Shown one piece after another: positions 43,854 to 51,751 of a stretch of DNA of 64,000 bases. The stretch comes from Ruminococcus sp. (GTDB lineage: Bacteria; Bacillota_A; Clostridia; Oscillospirales; Ruminococcaceae): positions 186,001 through 250,000 of the forward strand of contig NZ_JAEEMU010000033.1 in the NCBI RefSeq assembly GCF_016283395.1, given 5' to 3'. The position numbers were made by a program, and so were the translations under genes. The notes under the pieces were generated by a model. The model did not search any database. It had not been told where the DNA came from and was given only the letters and a program-made list of their open reading frames with translations. Position 1 is the stretch's first letter, and every line of letters starts with the position of its first letter.

Positions 43854-44984
43854 ATGTCCAAAAAGAAAATCAGCAAAGAAAAAAGTATACAACACGCAAA
43901 AATGACAACTGAGATAGTTATAAGCCTTGTCCTTCTCGGAACTTGCGCGTTCTTTATCAGGAACAGTCTTAATCATGCAAAGACCGTTGAGCCTTCACCT
44001 TATGTTGAACATAATAATAATATAGATATCGAGGATCCGTCAGCTACAACTTTGCCCGATCCAAATCAGACTATCTACGAATCACTTTCTGTCAATACAA
44101 AGGACAAGTTCCGCGGCGATCTTATCCTTGTAAATAAGGAGCATCAGTACTTCGGCGGTGACGAAGATCTCGTAAGCATCACTGATATGAACTATGAGAA
44201 CGAGATAAACTTTTTCAGCGCAGTTGACTCGACTTATACCATACTCAAAGAAGTCTACTCACCTATGGTAAAGATGATACAGGACTTCTACGACAAATAC
44301 CAGAATGACACTCTCATTATCTACGGTTCATACAGAACAACGGATTTCCAGCAGGAGCTTTATGATAACGATGTTGCAAACAACGGCGGAGAAGAGTCCA
44401 CAAGAGTTGCAAAGCCGGGATTCAGCGAACATGAAACAGGTCTTGCATTCGACTTCAGTGAGACTGAAAACAACGATTATCAGGGCACAGGCGATTTTGA
44501 ATGGATAAACGCTAACTGCTATAAATACGGCTTTATAGTGCGCTATACTTCAAGCAAGGAGAAGATAACAGGCTTCCAGAACGAGCCATGGCATTTCCGC
44601 TATGTAGGCGTACCTCACGCATACTATATGGACGCTAACGACCTTTGCCTTGAAGAGTATATCAAGCTCATAGGCGAGCACCCATATGACAAGGAGCATC
44701 TGGAATTTTCAGACGATAAGGGCAATGACTACGAGGTCTACTTCGTAAAGTCTGATGACGGAAACGACAAGACTACCGTTCCTGTACCTGCAGGTGTAAG
44801 ATACGATATCTCAGGCAATAATGTAGACGGCTTCATAGTGACTGTATACAAGGGACAGAAGCCTATCGTGGAAGAAGCTCCCACAAAAACATTTGAGGAC
44901 GCTTCCGAAGAAAATACCGAAAACAACACCGATGAAGGTGAAGATGAAAATTCGGAAGATACTGACGATTACAGCGAATATTAA
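43854..44984 (+). CDS. D-alanyl-D-alanine carboxypeptidase, VanY/M15B type
   Basis: 376 residues. N-terminal membrane anchor TTEIVISLVLLGTCAFFI (about 18-36), then a linker. The M15B metallopeptidase domain has YGSYRTTDFQQELYD, the zinc motif SEHETGLAFDF near residue 190 (His and Asp ligands) and EPWHFRYVG near 243 (catalytic Glu and His ligand). A C-terminal extension of about 100 residues ends in Glu/Asp/Asn-rich tail. It trims the terminal D-Ala from peptidoglycan stem peptides outside the membrane. No van regulators are nearby, so a housekeeping role is likelier than glycopeptide resistance. Confidence 0.92.
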   Translation: MSKKKISKEKSIQHAKMTTEIVISLVLLGTCAFFIRNSLNHAKTVEPSPYVEHNNNIDIEDPSATTLPDPNQTIYESLSVNTKDKFRGDLILVNKEHQYFGGDEDLVSITDMNYENEINFFSAVDSTYTILKEVYSPMVKMIQDFYDKYQNDTLIIYGSYRTTDFQQELYDNDVANNGGEESTRVAKPGFSEHETGLAFDFSETENNDYQGTGDFEWINANCYKYGFIVRYTSSKEKITGFQNEPWHFRYVGVPHAYYMDANDLCLEEYIKLIGEHPYDKEHLEFSDDKGNDYEVYFVKSDDGNDKTTVPVPAGVRYDISGNNVDGFIVTVYKGQKPIVEEAPTKTFEDASEENTENNTDEGEDENSEDTDDYSEY

Positions 44985-44989
44985 TGACA

Positions 44990-45018
44990 AAGCGGACGAC
45001 TCAGATCGTCCGCTTTTT
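44990..45018 (+). terminator. Terminator of the vanY-like gene
   Basis: AAGCGGACGA CTCAGA TCGTCCGCTT followed by TTTGCG. Confidence 0.92.
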
Positions 45019-45039
45019 GCGTTGGATACAGTCAGTGCA

Positions 45040-45230
45040 AAGCCTGCGTCCCTCCCCCTGTTGTTGCTTGCAAGCATTGACGGGACGTCGAGGATGCCGT
45101 CCCCTACATATCATATCTTGTCTCTTGCATCGGGGTTGACGGGCGGATAATATCCGCCACTACAGTGCTGCTCACTTGCTAACGGCTAATGGCTAAGGGC
45201 TAAGGGCTAAGGGCTGCAATTATGAATTAA
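45040..45230. repeat. Dispersed repeat cluster between vanY-like gene and carB
   Basis: GACGGGACGTCGAGGATGCC region with CCCCTACA tail (about 45078-45106). GGGCGGATAATATCCGCC hairpin with ACTACA tail (about 45140-45165). GCTAACGGCTAATGGCTAAG array with five or more heptads (45176-45216). TTATGAATTAA at the end. No gene. Confidence 0.8.
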
Positions 45231-45259
45231 AAGTGCCGCTCCATTACGAAGCGGCACTT
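45231..45259 (-). terminator. Terminator of carB
   Basis: AAGTGCCGCT (45231-45240) / AGCGGCACTT (45250-45259); on the minus strand followed by TTAATT. Confidence 0.88.
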
Positions 45260-45266
45260 GTTTATA

Positions 45267-48200
45267 TTACTTAATATCAGCGTGATGAGCCTGAAGTGAC
45301 TTAACGCCGAGGTGAGTATTGTGCTTGATAGCCTTGATACCCTCTGCACTTGCCTTTGCAGCAGCCATAGTTGTCATGTATGGTATTCTGTGCTTGATAG
45401 CAGCCTTTCTGATATAGCTGTCATCGTGTACACTTGTCTTGCCGGCAGGTGTATTTATTATCATCTGAATCTCGCCGTTTGCGATCTGGTCTGCAATGTT
45501 CGGACGTCCCTCGTAAAGCTTGAATATCTTATCGCATGGGATACCTGCTTCCTTTATCATCTCGTAGCTTCTGCCTGTTGCAATGATGTGGAAACCGAGC
45601 TCGTTGAATGACTTAGCGATGTCTACAAGCTCAGGCTTGTCTCTCTCACATACGCTGAGGAGAACTGTTCCCTCAAGCGGGAGCTTGTTCTTTGTAGCTT
45701 CCTGTGCCTTGTAGTATGCTTCACCGAATGATGGTGAGATACCGAGAACTTCACCTGTTGAACGCATCTCAGGTCCGAGGAGAGGATCTACCTCAGGGAA
45801 CATATTGAACGGGAATACAGCTTCCTTAACGCCGTAGTGACCGATCTGCTTGTCCTTGAGCTCAGGTACAGGAGAAGGTCTGCCTGTAAGTGAAGATGTG
45901 ATTATATCTGTAGCGATCTTTACCATGTTGATATCGCATACCTTTGATACAAGCGGAACTGTTCTTGATGCACGCGGATTAGCTTCGAGCACGTATACTG
46001 TATCGCCCTCGATAGCGTACTGCATATTCATAAGTCCGCATACGTTCATCTCTACAGCTATCTTCTTTGTGTACTCCTTTATAGTTGCTACCTGCTTCTC
46101 TGTCAGGTTCTTTGAAGGAAGTATACAAGCGGAGTCGCCAGAATGTACGCCTGCAAGCTCGATATGCTCCATAACAGCAGGAACAAAGCAATGTGTACCG
46201 TCTGAGATAGCGTCAGCCTCGCACTCTGTAGCGTGGTTGAGGAAACGGTCGATGAGGATAGGTCTGTCAGGAGTTACGCCTACAGCAGCGTTCATGTATA
46301 CTCTCATCATCTCGTCATCGTGTACTATCTCCATTCCGCGTCCGCCGAGAACGTAGGAAGGACGAACCATTACAGGATAACCGATCTTGTTTGCAATAGC
46401 GATAGCTTCGTCAGCATTTACAGCCATTCCAGCCTCAGGCATAGGTATGCCGAGCTTGTCCATCATTGCGCGGAAGTGATCTCTGTCCTCTGCAAGGTCG
46501 ATAGTCTCGGGAGTTGTACCGAGGATATTTACACCGTACTTCTTGAGGTCGTTTGCAAGGTTAAGAGGAGTCTGTCCACCAAACTGAGCGATAACGCCTA
46601 CAGGCTTTTCCTTTTCGTGGATAGCGAGAACATCTTCAAGTGTAAGAGGCTCGAAATAGAGCTTATCTGATGTATCATAGTCAGTAGAAACTGTCTCAGG
46701 GTTGCAGTTTACGATAATTGACTCAAAGCCAAGCTTTTTAAGTGCAAGTGCAGCGTGAACGCAGCAGTAGTCGAACTCGATACCCTGACCTATTCTGTTA
46801 GGACCGCCGCCGAGGATCATTATCTTTGGCTTATCTGTATTTACAGGGCTCTTGTCAGCATCAAGGTGATATGTTGAATAGTAATATGCAGCATTCTGAG
46901 TACCGCTTACGTGAACACCTTCCCATGCTTCCTTAACGCCGATAGCTGTACGTGCGTTTCTTATCTCTTCCTCTGTTACTTCAAGGATAGAGCTGAGGTA
47001 ACGGTCTGAGAAACCGTCCAGCTTAGCCTGCTTGAGTACGTCATTTGCAGGAACAGCACCCTTGTTCTTGAGGAGTGCCTCTTCTTCGTCAACAAGCTCC
47101 TTCATCTGCTCGATGAAGTACTTCTTTATCTTTGTAAGGTCATGGAGCTCATTAACAGTTGCACCCTTGCGGAGTGCCTCATACATGACGAACTGTCTCT
47201 CGCTTGTTGGGAAACGAAGCTGTGAAAGGAGCTCTTCCTTTGTCATATTGTTGAAGTTCTTAGCAAATCCGAGACCATAGCGTCCTGTTTCAAGTGAACG
47301 GATAGCCTTCTGGAATGCTTCCTTATAGGTCTTGCCGATGCTCATTACCTCACCGACAGCCTTCATCTGTGTACCAAGCTTGTCCTCTGCGCCCTTGAAT
47401 TTCTCAAATGCCCAGCGAGCGTACTTGATAACTATATAATCACCATCGGGAACGTACTTGTCAAGAGTGCCGTACTTTCCGCACGGGATATCTTTAAGTG
47501 TGAGTCCGCAGGCAAGCATAGCGGATACGAGAGCTATCGGGAAGCCTGTAGCCTTTGAAGCAAGTGCGGAAGAACGTGAAGTTCTTGGGTTGATCTCGAT
47601 AACAACGATACGTCCTGTCTCAGGATCACGGGCGAACTGACAGTTACAGCCGCCGATAACTTCGATAGACTCGATTATCTTGTATGACATCTCCTGTAAC
47701 TGAGCCTGTACGTCCTCAGGAATAGTGAGCATTGGTGCAGAACAGAAGGAATCACCTGTATGTACGCCGATAGGATCAATATTCTCGATGAAACATACTG
47801 TGATCTTGTTGTTCTCAGCATCACGTACTACTTCAAGCTCAAGCTCTTCCCAGCCGAAGATACATTCTTCAACAAGTACCTGTCCAACGAGAGAAGCCTG
47901 AAGTCCTCTTGCACATACGACTTTGAGTTCGTCAACATTATATACCATGCCGCCGCCTGCGCCGCCCATAGTGTATGCAGGACGCAGAACAACAGGATAT
48001 TTCAGCTTTTCAGCTATCTTTACAGCCTCGTCTACGGAATAAGCAACTTCACTTCTCGGCATACCGATACCGAGTGCGCTCATAGCATTCTTGAATTCGA
48101 TACGGTCCTCACCGCGCTCGATAGCGTCTACCTGTACACCGATTACCTGTACATTGTACTTTTTGAGTACGCCTGCCTGATCAAGCTCGGAACAGAGGTT

Positions 48201-48488
48201 AAGTCCCGACTGTCCGCCAAGGTTAGGAAGGAGAGCATCAGGACGTTCTTTTTCGATGATCTGTGTAAGTCTTTCGAGATTAAGAGGCTCAATGTAAGTG
48301 ATATCCGCAACATCGGGGTCTGTCATGATAGTTGCAGGGTTTGAGTTAACAAGAACGATCTCATAGCCCAGCTGACGCAGAGCCTTACAAGCCTGTGTTC
48401 CCGAATAATCAAACTCGCAAGCCTGTCCTATGATGATAGGACCTGAACCGATGATCATGATCTTGTTAATATCCTGTCTTTTTGGCAT
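45267..48488 (-). CDS. carB: Carbamoyl-phosphate synthase large subunit
   Basis: Makes carbamoyl phosphate for pyrimidines and arginine from bicarbonate, ammonia (from CarA) and two ATP. It is 1,073 residues, the usual length. Two homologous ATP-grasp halves are visible: KIMIIGSGPIIIGQACEFDY with PAYTMGGAGGG, and KIMILGGGPNRIGQGIEFDY with PSYVLGGRGME. The C-terminal MGS-like allosteric domain contains GFHIIATGRSYEMIKEAGIP and NTPAGKTSVHDDSYIR. The ATG at 48488 has AGGAG upstream; a longer open frame has none. carA is not within the window, so the subunits are unlinked here. Confidence 0.97.
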   Translation of the reverse strand: MPKRQDINKIMIIGSGPIIIGQACEFDYSGTQACKALRQLGYEIVLVNSNPATIMTDPDVADITYIEPLNLERLTQIIEKERPDALLPNLGGQSGLNLCSELDQAGVLKKYNVQVIGVQVDAIERGEDRIEFKNAMSALGIGMPRSEVAYSVDEAVKIAEKLKYPVVLRPAYTMGGAGGGMVYNVDELKVVCARGLQASLVGQVLVEECIFGWEELELEVVRDAENNKITVCFIENIDPIGVHTGDSFCSAPMLTIPEDVQAQLQEMSYKIIESIEVIGGCNCQFARDPETGRIVVIEINPRTSRSSALASKATGFPIALVSAMLACGLTLKDIPCGKYGTLDKYVPDGDYIVIKYARWAFEKFKGAEDKLGTQMKAVGEVMSIGKTYKEAFQKAIRSLETGRYGLGFAKNFNNMTKEELLSQLRFPTSERQFVMYEALRKGATVNELHDLTKIKKYFIEQMKELVDEEEALLKNKGAVPANDVLKQAKLDGFSDRYLSSILEVTEEEIRNARTAIGVKEAWEGVHVSGTQNAAYYYSTYHLDADKSPVNTDKPKIMILGGGPNRIGQGIEFDYCCVHAALALKKLGFESIIVNCNPETVSTDYDTSDKLYFEPLTLEDVLAIHEKEKPVGVIAQFGGQTPLNLANDLKKYGVNILGTTPETIDLAEDRDHFRAMMDKLGIPMPEAGMAVNADEAIAIANKIGYPVMVRPSYVLGGRGMEIVHDDEMMRVYMNAAVGVTPDRPILIDRFLNHATECEADAISDGTHCFVPAVMEHIELAGVHSGDSACILPSKNLTEKQVATIKEYTKKIAVEMNVCGLMNMQYAIEGDTVYVLEANPRASRTVPLVSKVCDINMVKIATDIITSSLTGRPSPVPELKDKQIGHYGVKEAVFPFNMFPEVDPLLGPEMRSTGEVLGISPSFGEAYYKAQEATKNKLPLEGTVLLSVCERDKPELVDIAKSFNELGFHIIATGRSYEMIKEAGIPCDKIFKLYEGRPNIADQIANGEIQMIINTPAGKTSVHDDSYIRKAAIKHRIPYMTTMAAAKASAEGIKAIKHNTHLGVKSLQAHHADIK

Positions 48489-48565
48489 ATTATTCTCCTG
48501 ACTCGTACAAAAACGTACGTTTATATATTTGCCATGTAACGTCATGGCGCAACTTCTTACCTTAT

Positions 48566-48594
48566 ATAATAACACAAATCTCCACAAAATGCAA
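48566..48594 (-). promoter_or_regulatory. Likely carB promoter
   Basis: Minus strand TTGCAT (48589-48594), 17-base spacer, TATTAT (48566-48571). The leader contains small palindromes GCCATG / CATGGC and AAACGTACGTTT; no PyrR-type element was recognised. Confidence 0.7.
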
Positions 48595-48692
48595 TATAAA
48601 AATTAGCTTTTACGATCAGTACAATTTTGGGAAATATGTGAAAAAGGCCGCCGTAAATGCATTGCTTGTATAGAAGTTTATAGTTATTTATC

Positions 48693-48888
48693 GGGGAAAA
48701 CCTTTCTGAGGAAAGGTTCTTCCCCGAACCCCTTTCCAAAGACTTTTATCTGATTTTTTTCGGATAGGGCGCGCGAAAAATAAAAAAGACCTGCCGATTT
48801 GCAGATTGCGCCCTATCCGAAAAAAATAAAAACAGAAGTTTTAGGAGGGGAGTTTGAGGGGAGACCCTTTTTCAAAAGGGTCCTCCTC
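48693..48888. mobile_element. Three-hairpin, MITE-like palindromic element
   Basis: About 196 bases built symmetrically. The left hairpin GGGGAAAACCTTTC ... GAAAGGTTCTTCCCC (48693-48725) and right hairpin GAGGGGAGACCC ... GGGTCCTCCTC (48856-48888) are inverted relatives, followed or preceded by related AACCCCTTTCCAAAGACTTT / AAGTTTTAGGAGGGG arms. In the centre is a perfect 19-bp inverted repeat (48754-48772 and 48808-48826, core CGGATAGGGCGC). No coding capacity. It resembles non-autonomous repeats common in Clostridia; transposition itself is not shown. Confidence 0.65.
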
Positions 48889-48943
48889 AATAGACAACCG
48901 TAGATTTCTTTACAGGCATTGCACTTATGACAGTCTTTTAGCA

Positions 48944-50587
48944 TCACAGCTCCGAAAGAGCGTCGTTTATTATCTCTTCGGGGAAACCGATAACGCTCAG
49001 GAGCTTTATAGCGTTGCTTGAACGGCATATGCCCTTATGTATCCTGTAATCGAATACAACATCTTCCTCATCAAGCTTTTCGCAGAAATAATAGTTTTCG
49101 TACTGACCTTCAAAGGCTTCCGCAAGCTCGATATCATGCGTAGCCACCATGAGCATACAGTTTGACCTGTCAAAATAGCGCAGTATCGCCTTTGAGGCGG
49201 CTATCCTCTCCTTGGTGTTAGTTCCTTTGAGTATCTCGTCTATGGCAAAGAAGAGCAGTCTGCCGTCCTTTGCCGCCTCAGTCATACGTTTCAGATACTT
49301 TATCTCGCGGATATAGTAACTCTCCCCCGAAGCAAGGTCGTCGCGGACTGCCATTGACGTAATGACTCCGCAGTGGGGTATTGAAGCATGCTCCGCTGTA
49401 CAGGTAAATATGGACTGTCCGAGGATAAGATTTATAGCAGCAGCCTTTATGAATGTGGATTTTCCCGAAGCATTCGAGCCTGTAAGGAGCATATTTTTCT
49501 CCTGTGTCAGGTCATTTGCAACAGGTTCGGAGATAAGCGGATGAAAAAGTCCTCTGTATTCTATACGCTTTTCGCTGTTTATTTCGGGTACGCAGTAGCC
49601 TTCAAGGCTTCTTCTGAACGAAGCAATGGCGATAGAACAGTCGATCTCGCCTACAAATCTGAATATTTTCATGTAATCCTGAGTTTTTCCCTCAAGCTCC
49701 TTTAAGCCTATGTTGTAAAGTATAAAATCTATCATGAACGGACCTGTAAAATATGCCATAAGCATAGTCAGTCCGTCATCTGACTTTGACATTGACTTTT
49801 TCATATTCAGAAGATTCATTATGGTTGCGGATCTTTTCAGCTTTTTAAAGCTTTCGTCCGCTTCCTTTGACAGCTCGGGAACTATTTCCTTTATGCCAAA
49901 GCCTGCATTGATAGTCATTCCCATTGAAAAAAGAGTTTCAAGCTTTCTGTCAAAGCTGTTTTTGAGGAACATATGAACTACTAAATTAAAAAAGTAATTG
50001 CATATGCCAAGCATCAACAGCAGCGGATTTTTAAGAACAATTCCAAGAATTACCAGTGTGATCAATGATATCAGCAGCAGCGGATATACGAACTTGTACG
50101 GAAGGTACTCCGAGTCGATATCCTCAGCTACATCTACCGAATAATAGGCACTTATAGGCTTGCCCACGCCGTGAAGGATCTTCCTTACCTTGTTGCGCTT
50201 TTCCTCGTTTTTATCAAAGAACTCCACCGTCTTATTGCTCAGCAGTCCGTCCGTATCTCTGTCGCTGAGAATATGCATGGACGAATAAAGGCACTGTTCA
50301 CCTGCATAGCTGTCGGTATGGTCTGCACGGAAAAACACCGTTTTCATGTCAAGGTCTTCCCATGTTACATCATCTACAAGCTCGGACTCGGGATACTTCT
50401 TTTTCTCACTTTCAAACAGGCGCGAGATAGCTTCTAACCTGTCCATAACATCGTCCTTTACGCGGCTGCTGTCACCAAAGGAATGTCTTATGTAATAGTC
50501 AACGGCTCTTTTATTCCTTATACTGAATACGATCATGCAGATAACAAAAAGTGCTGCGATAACTGATATGATGATTACTACTTCCAT
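48944..50587 (-). CDS. Membrane-anchored MutS-type ATPase
   Basis: 547 residues. N-terminal membrane helix VVIIISVIAALFVICMIVF, then a helical region, then two more hydrophobic segments near 165-205 (YPLLLISLITLVILGIVL, LLLMLGICNYFFNLVV). The C-terminal MutS domain V has Walker A TGSNASGKST near 371, the signature DDLASGESYYIREIKYLKRM, Walker B LLFFAIDEILKGTNTKER near 445 and ATHDIELAEAFEG. No mismatch-binding domain. ATPase residues are intact, unlike the other MutS-type protein in the window. Function unknown; membrane location argues against DNA mismatch repair. AGGGAGAATAATA precedes the ATG. Confidence 0.85.
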   Translation of the reverse strand: MEVVIIISVIAALFVICMIVFSIRNKRAVDYYIRHSFGDSSRVKDDVMDRLEAISRLFESEKKKYPESELVDDVTWEDLDMKTVFFRADHTDSYAGEQCLYSSMHILSDRDTDGLLSNKTVEFFDKNEEKRNKVRKILHGVGKPISAYYSVDVAEDIDSEYLPYKFVYPLLLISLITLVILGIVLKNPLLLMLGICNYFFNLVVHMFLKNSFDRKLETLFSMGMTINAGFGIKEIVPELSKEADESFKKLKRSATIMNLLNMKKSMSKSDDGLTMLMAYFTGPFMIDFILYNIGLKELEGKTQDYMKIFRFVGEIDCSIAIASFRRSLEGYCVPEINSEKRIEYRGLFHPLISEPVANDLTQEKNMLLTGSNASGKSTFIKAAAINLILGQSIFTCTAEHASIPHCGVITSMAVRDDLASGESYYIREIKYLKRMTEAAKDGRLLFFAIDEILKGTNTKERIAASKAILRYFDRSNCMLMVATHDIELAEAFEGQYENYYFCEKLDEEDVVFDYRIHKGICRSSNAIKLLSVIGFPEEIINDALSEL

Positions 50588-50614
50588 TATTATTCTCCCT
50601 ATATCAATACAAAA

Positions 50615-51010
50615 TCAATTCCCGTTTCTTATAAAGCCCATGAGCTTTTCCATGTCGTCAAACTCATCATAATCGCCCATAATACCCTCGCGATGATAAA
50701 CTATTCCTGCTTTCTCGTTGCGTTCAAGGCAGTCCAGCAATTCGTCAACACCGTATCTCCTTGCGAATTCCGCAAATGCTCTTGCCTTGATCTTCTCGGC
50801 ATACAGACCTTTTCTACAGCTTGCAGGCTCACATTCATAGCAGCCTCTGAGTCCCTTTGCTATAACGCATTTTCTGTTCTCGCACCATTCAGCGTCCCTG
50901 CACCATGAGAGCTCCTTAAAGCCGTCACGCTTACAGCCCTTGCACTCAGCATTTTCAGAGCAGAGACAGCAGGCAAGTCCGCACCTTGCTATACCTAATT
51001 CACGTTTCAT
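50615..51010 (-). CDS. DUF3795-like cysteine-rich protein
   Basis: 131 residues with ten or more cysteines in the first 70 (CGLACCLCSENAECKGC, SWCRDAEWCENRKC, CYECEPASCRKGLY), the layout of DUF3795 proteins, which are thought to bind metal. The helical C-terminal half resembles family members. Function unknown. GGAATGAACT precedes the ATG. 21 bases from the VOC gene, likely co-transcribed. Confidence 0.82.
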   Translation of the reverse strand: MKRELGIARCGLACCLCSENAECKGCKRDGFKELSWCRDAEWCENRKCVIAKGLRGCYECEPASCRKGLYAEKIKARAFAEFARRYGVDELLDCLERNEKAGIVYHREGIMGDYDEFDDMEKLMGFIRNGN

Positions 51011-51031
51011 AGTTCATTCCTCCGTATAAGT

Positions 51032-51415
51032 TCAGACAGTTATTTCGATAAGATTTCCCTCAATTGCAGCGATACAGCTCTCATAGTACCCGTCACCCGT
51101 AGTGCGCGGACCGCTCTTTACTTCGTAGCCTGCCAAGCGCAGACGCTCAGTAAGTTCATCAACTTTTTCCCTGCTGCCTACGCTGAACGCAATATGGGTA
51201 TACCCCATGTGCTCGGCTGAAACATCTGCATTGGCTACCTGCGGTTTGTTCATCAGTTCAAGCCTTGCGCCGTCATCAAAGGTGATAAAGTAAGATCTGA
51301 AATCAGTTGTTTTATTGAGATAGCCGCTGTTTGAGTGTCCACCGAGATATTCCGTAAAAAAAACACGGGCAGCTTCAAGATCTCTCACAAACATGGCAAT
51401 GTGTTCTATACGCAT
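51032..51415 (-). CDS. VOC/glyoxalase-fold protein
   Basis: 127 residues from the ATG at 51415 (GGAGG 5 bases upstream). Two beta-alpha-beta-beta-beta units of the vicinal oxygen chelate fold: MRIEHIAMFVRDLEAARVFF at the start and GYTHIAFSVGSREKVDELTE in the middle. Possible metal ligands are His5 and a His in the second unit. It ends EGNLIEITV. Substrate unknown; the family includes glyoxalases, dioxygenases and antibiotic-binding proteins. Confidence 0.85.
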   Translation of the reverse strand: MRIEHIAMFVRDLEAARVFFTEYLGGHSNSGYLNKTTDFRSYFITFDDGARLELMNKPQVANADVSAEHMGYTHIAFSVGSREKVDELTERLRLAGYEVKSGPRTTGDGYYESCIAAIEGNLIEITV

Positions 51416-51433
51416 TTTTTCCTCCATTCCGGA

Positions 51434-51552
51434 ACTTAGCCGTTAGCCATGAGCCGTTAGCCTAAAGTGTTCGCTTACGCTCACATTATTTAAATAATTC
51501 GCCGAAGGCGACACATTGGCTAATAGCTAAAGGCTAACGGCTAAGGGCTCTA
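51434..51552. repeat. Dispersed repeat cluster upstream of the VOC gene
   Basis: CTTAGCCGTTAGCCATGAGC heptads, the unit 51469-51515 (GTTCGCTTACGCTCAC...GCCGAAGGCGACACA; compare 11741-11787 inverted and 26040-26086), then GGCTAATAGCTAAAGGCTAA heptads. Confidence 0.82.
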
Positions 51553-51686
51553 TTTGATATCATTATACAGCAATGCACGGAAAATTTCAATATATATGCT
51601 TGACGAACACTATATAGTTAAATTAATTCATCAAGCCACAGAAATAGCTCTTCTTTGTGAATGATGTGTAAAAATTTGTAATACTG

Positions 51687-51715
51687 TTGACATTCGTTTG
51701 TTAGCATGATACAAT
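51687..51715 (+). promoter_or_regulatory. Promoter of mcrBC
   Basis: TTGACA (51687-51692), 17-base spacer, TACAAT (51710-51715). Confidence 0.85.
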
Positions 51716-51751
51716 TATTTTAGGATATTATTGGAAAGGTAGTCAGATAAA

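Noticed and set aside
45312..48344. Several plus-strand open frames of 60-190 codons opposite carB
   Set aside because: Antisense shadows of a fully conserved gene; no ribosome sites or protein features.
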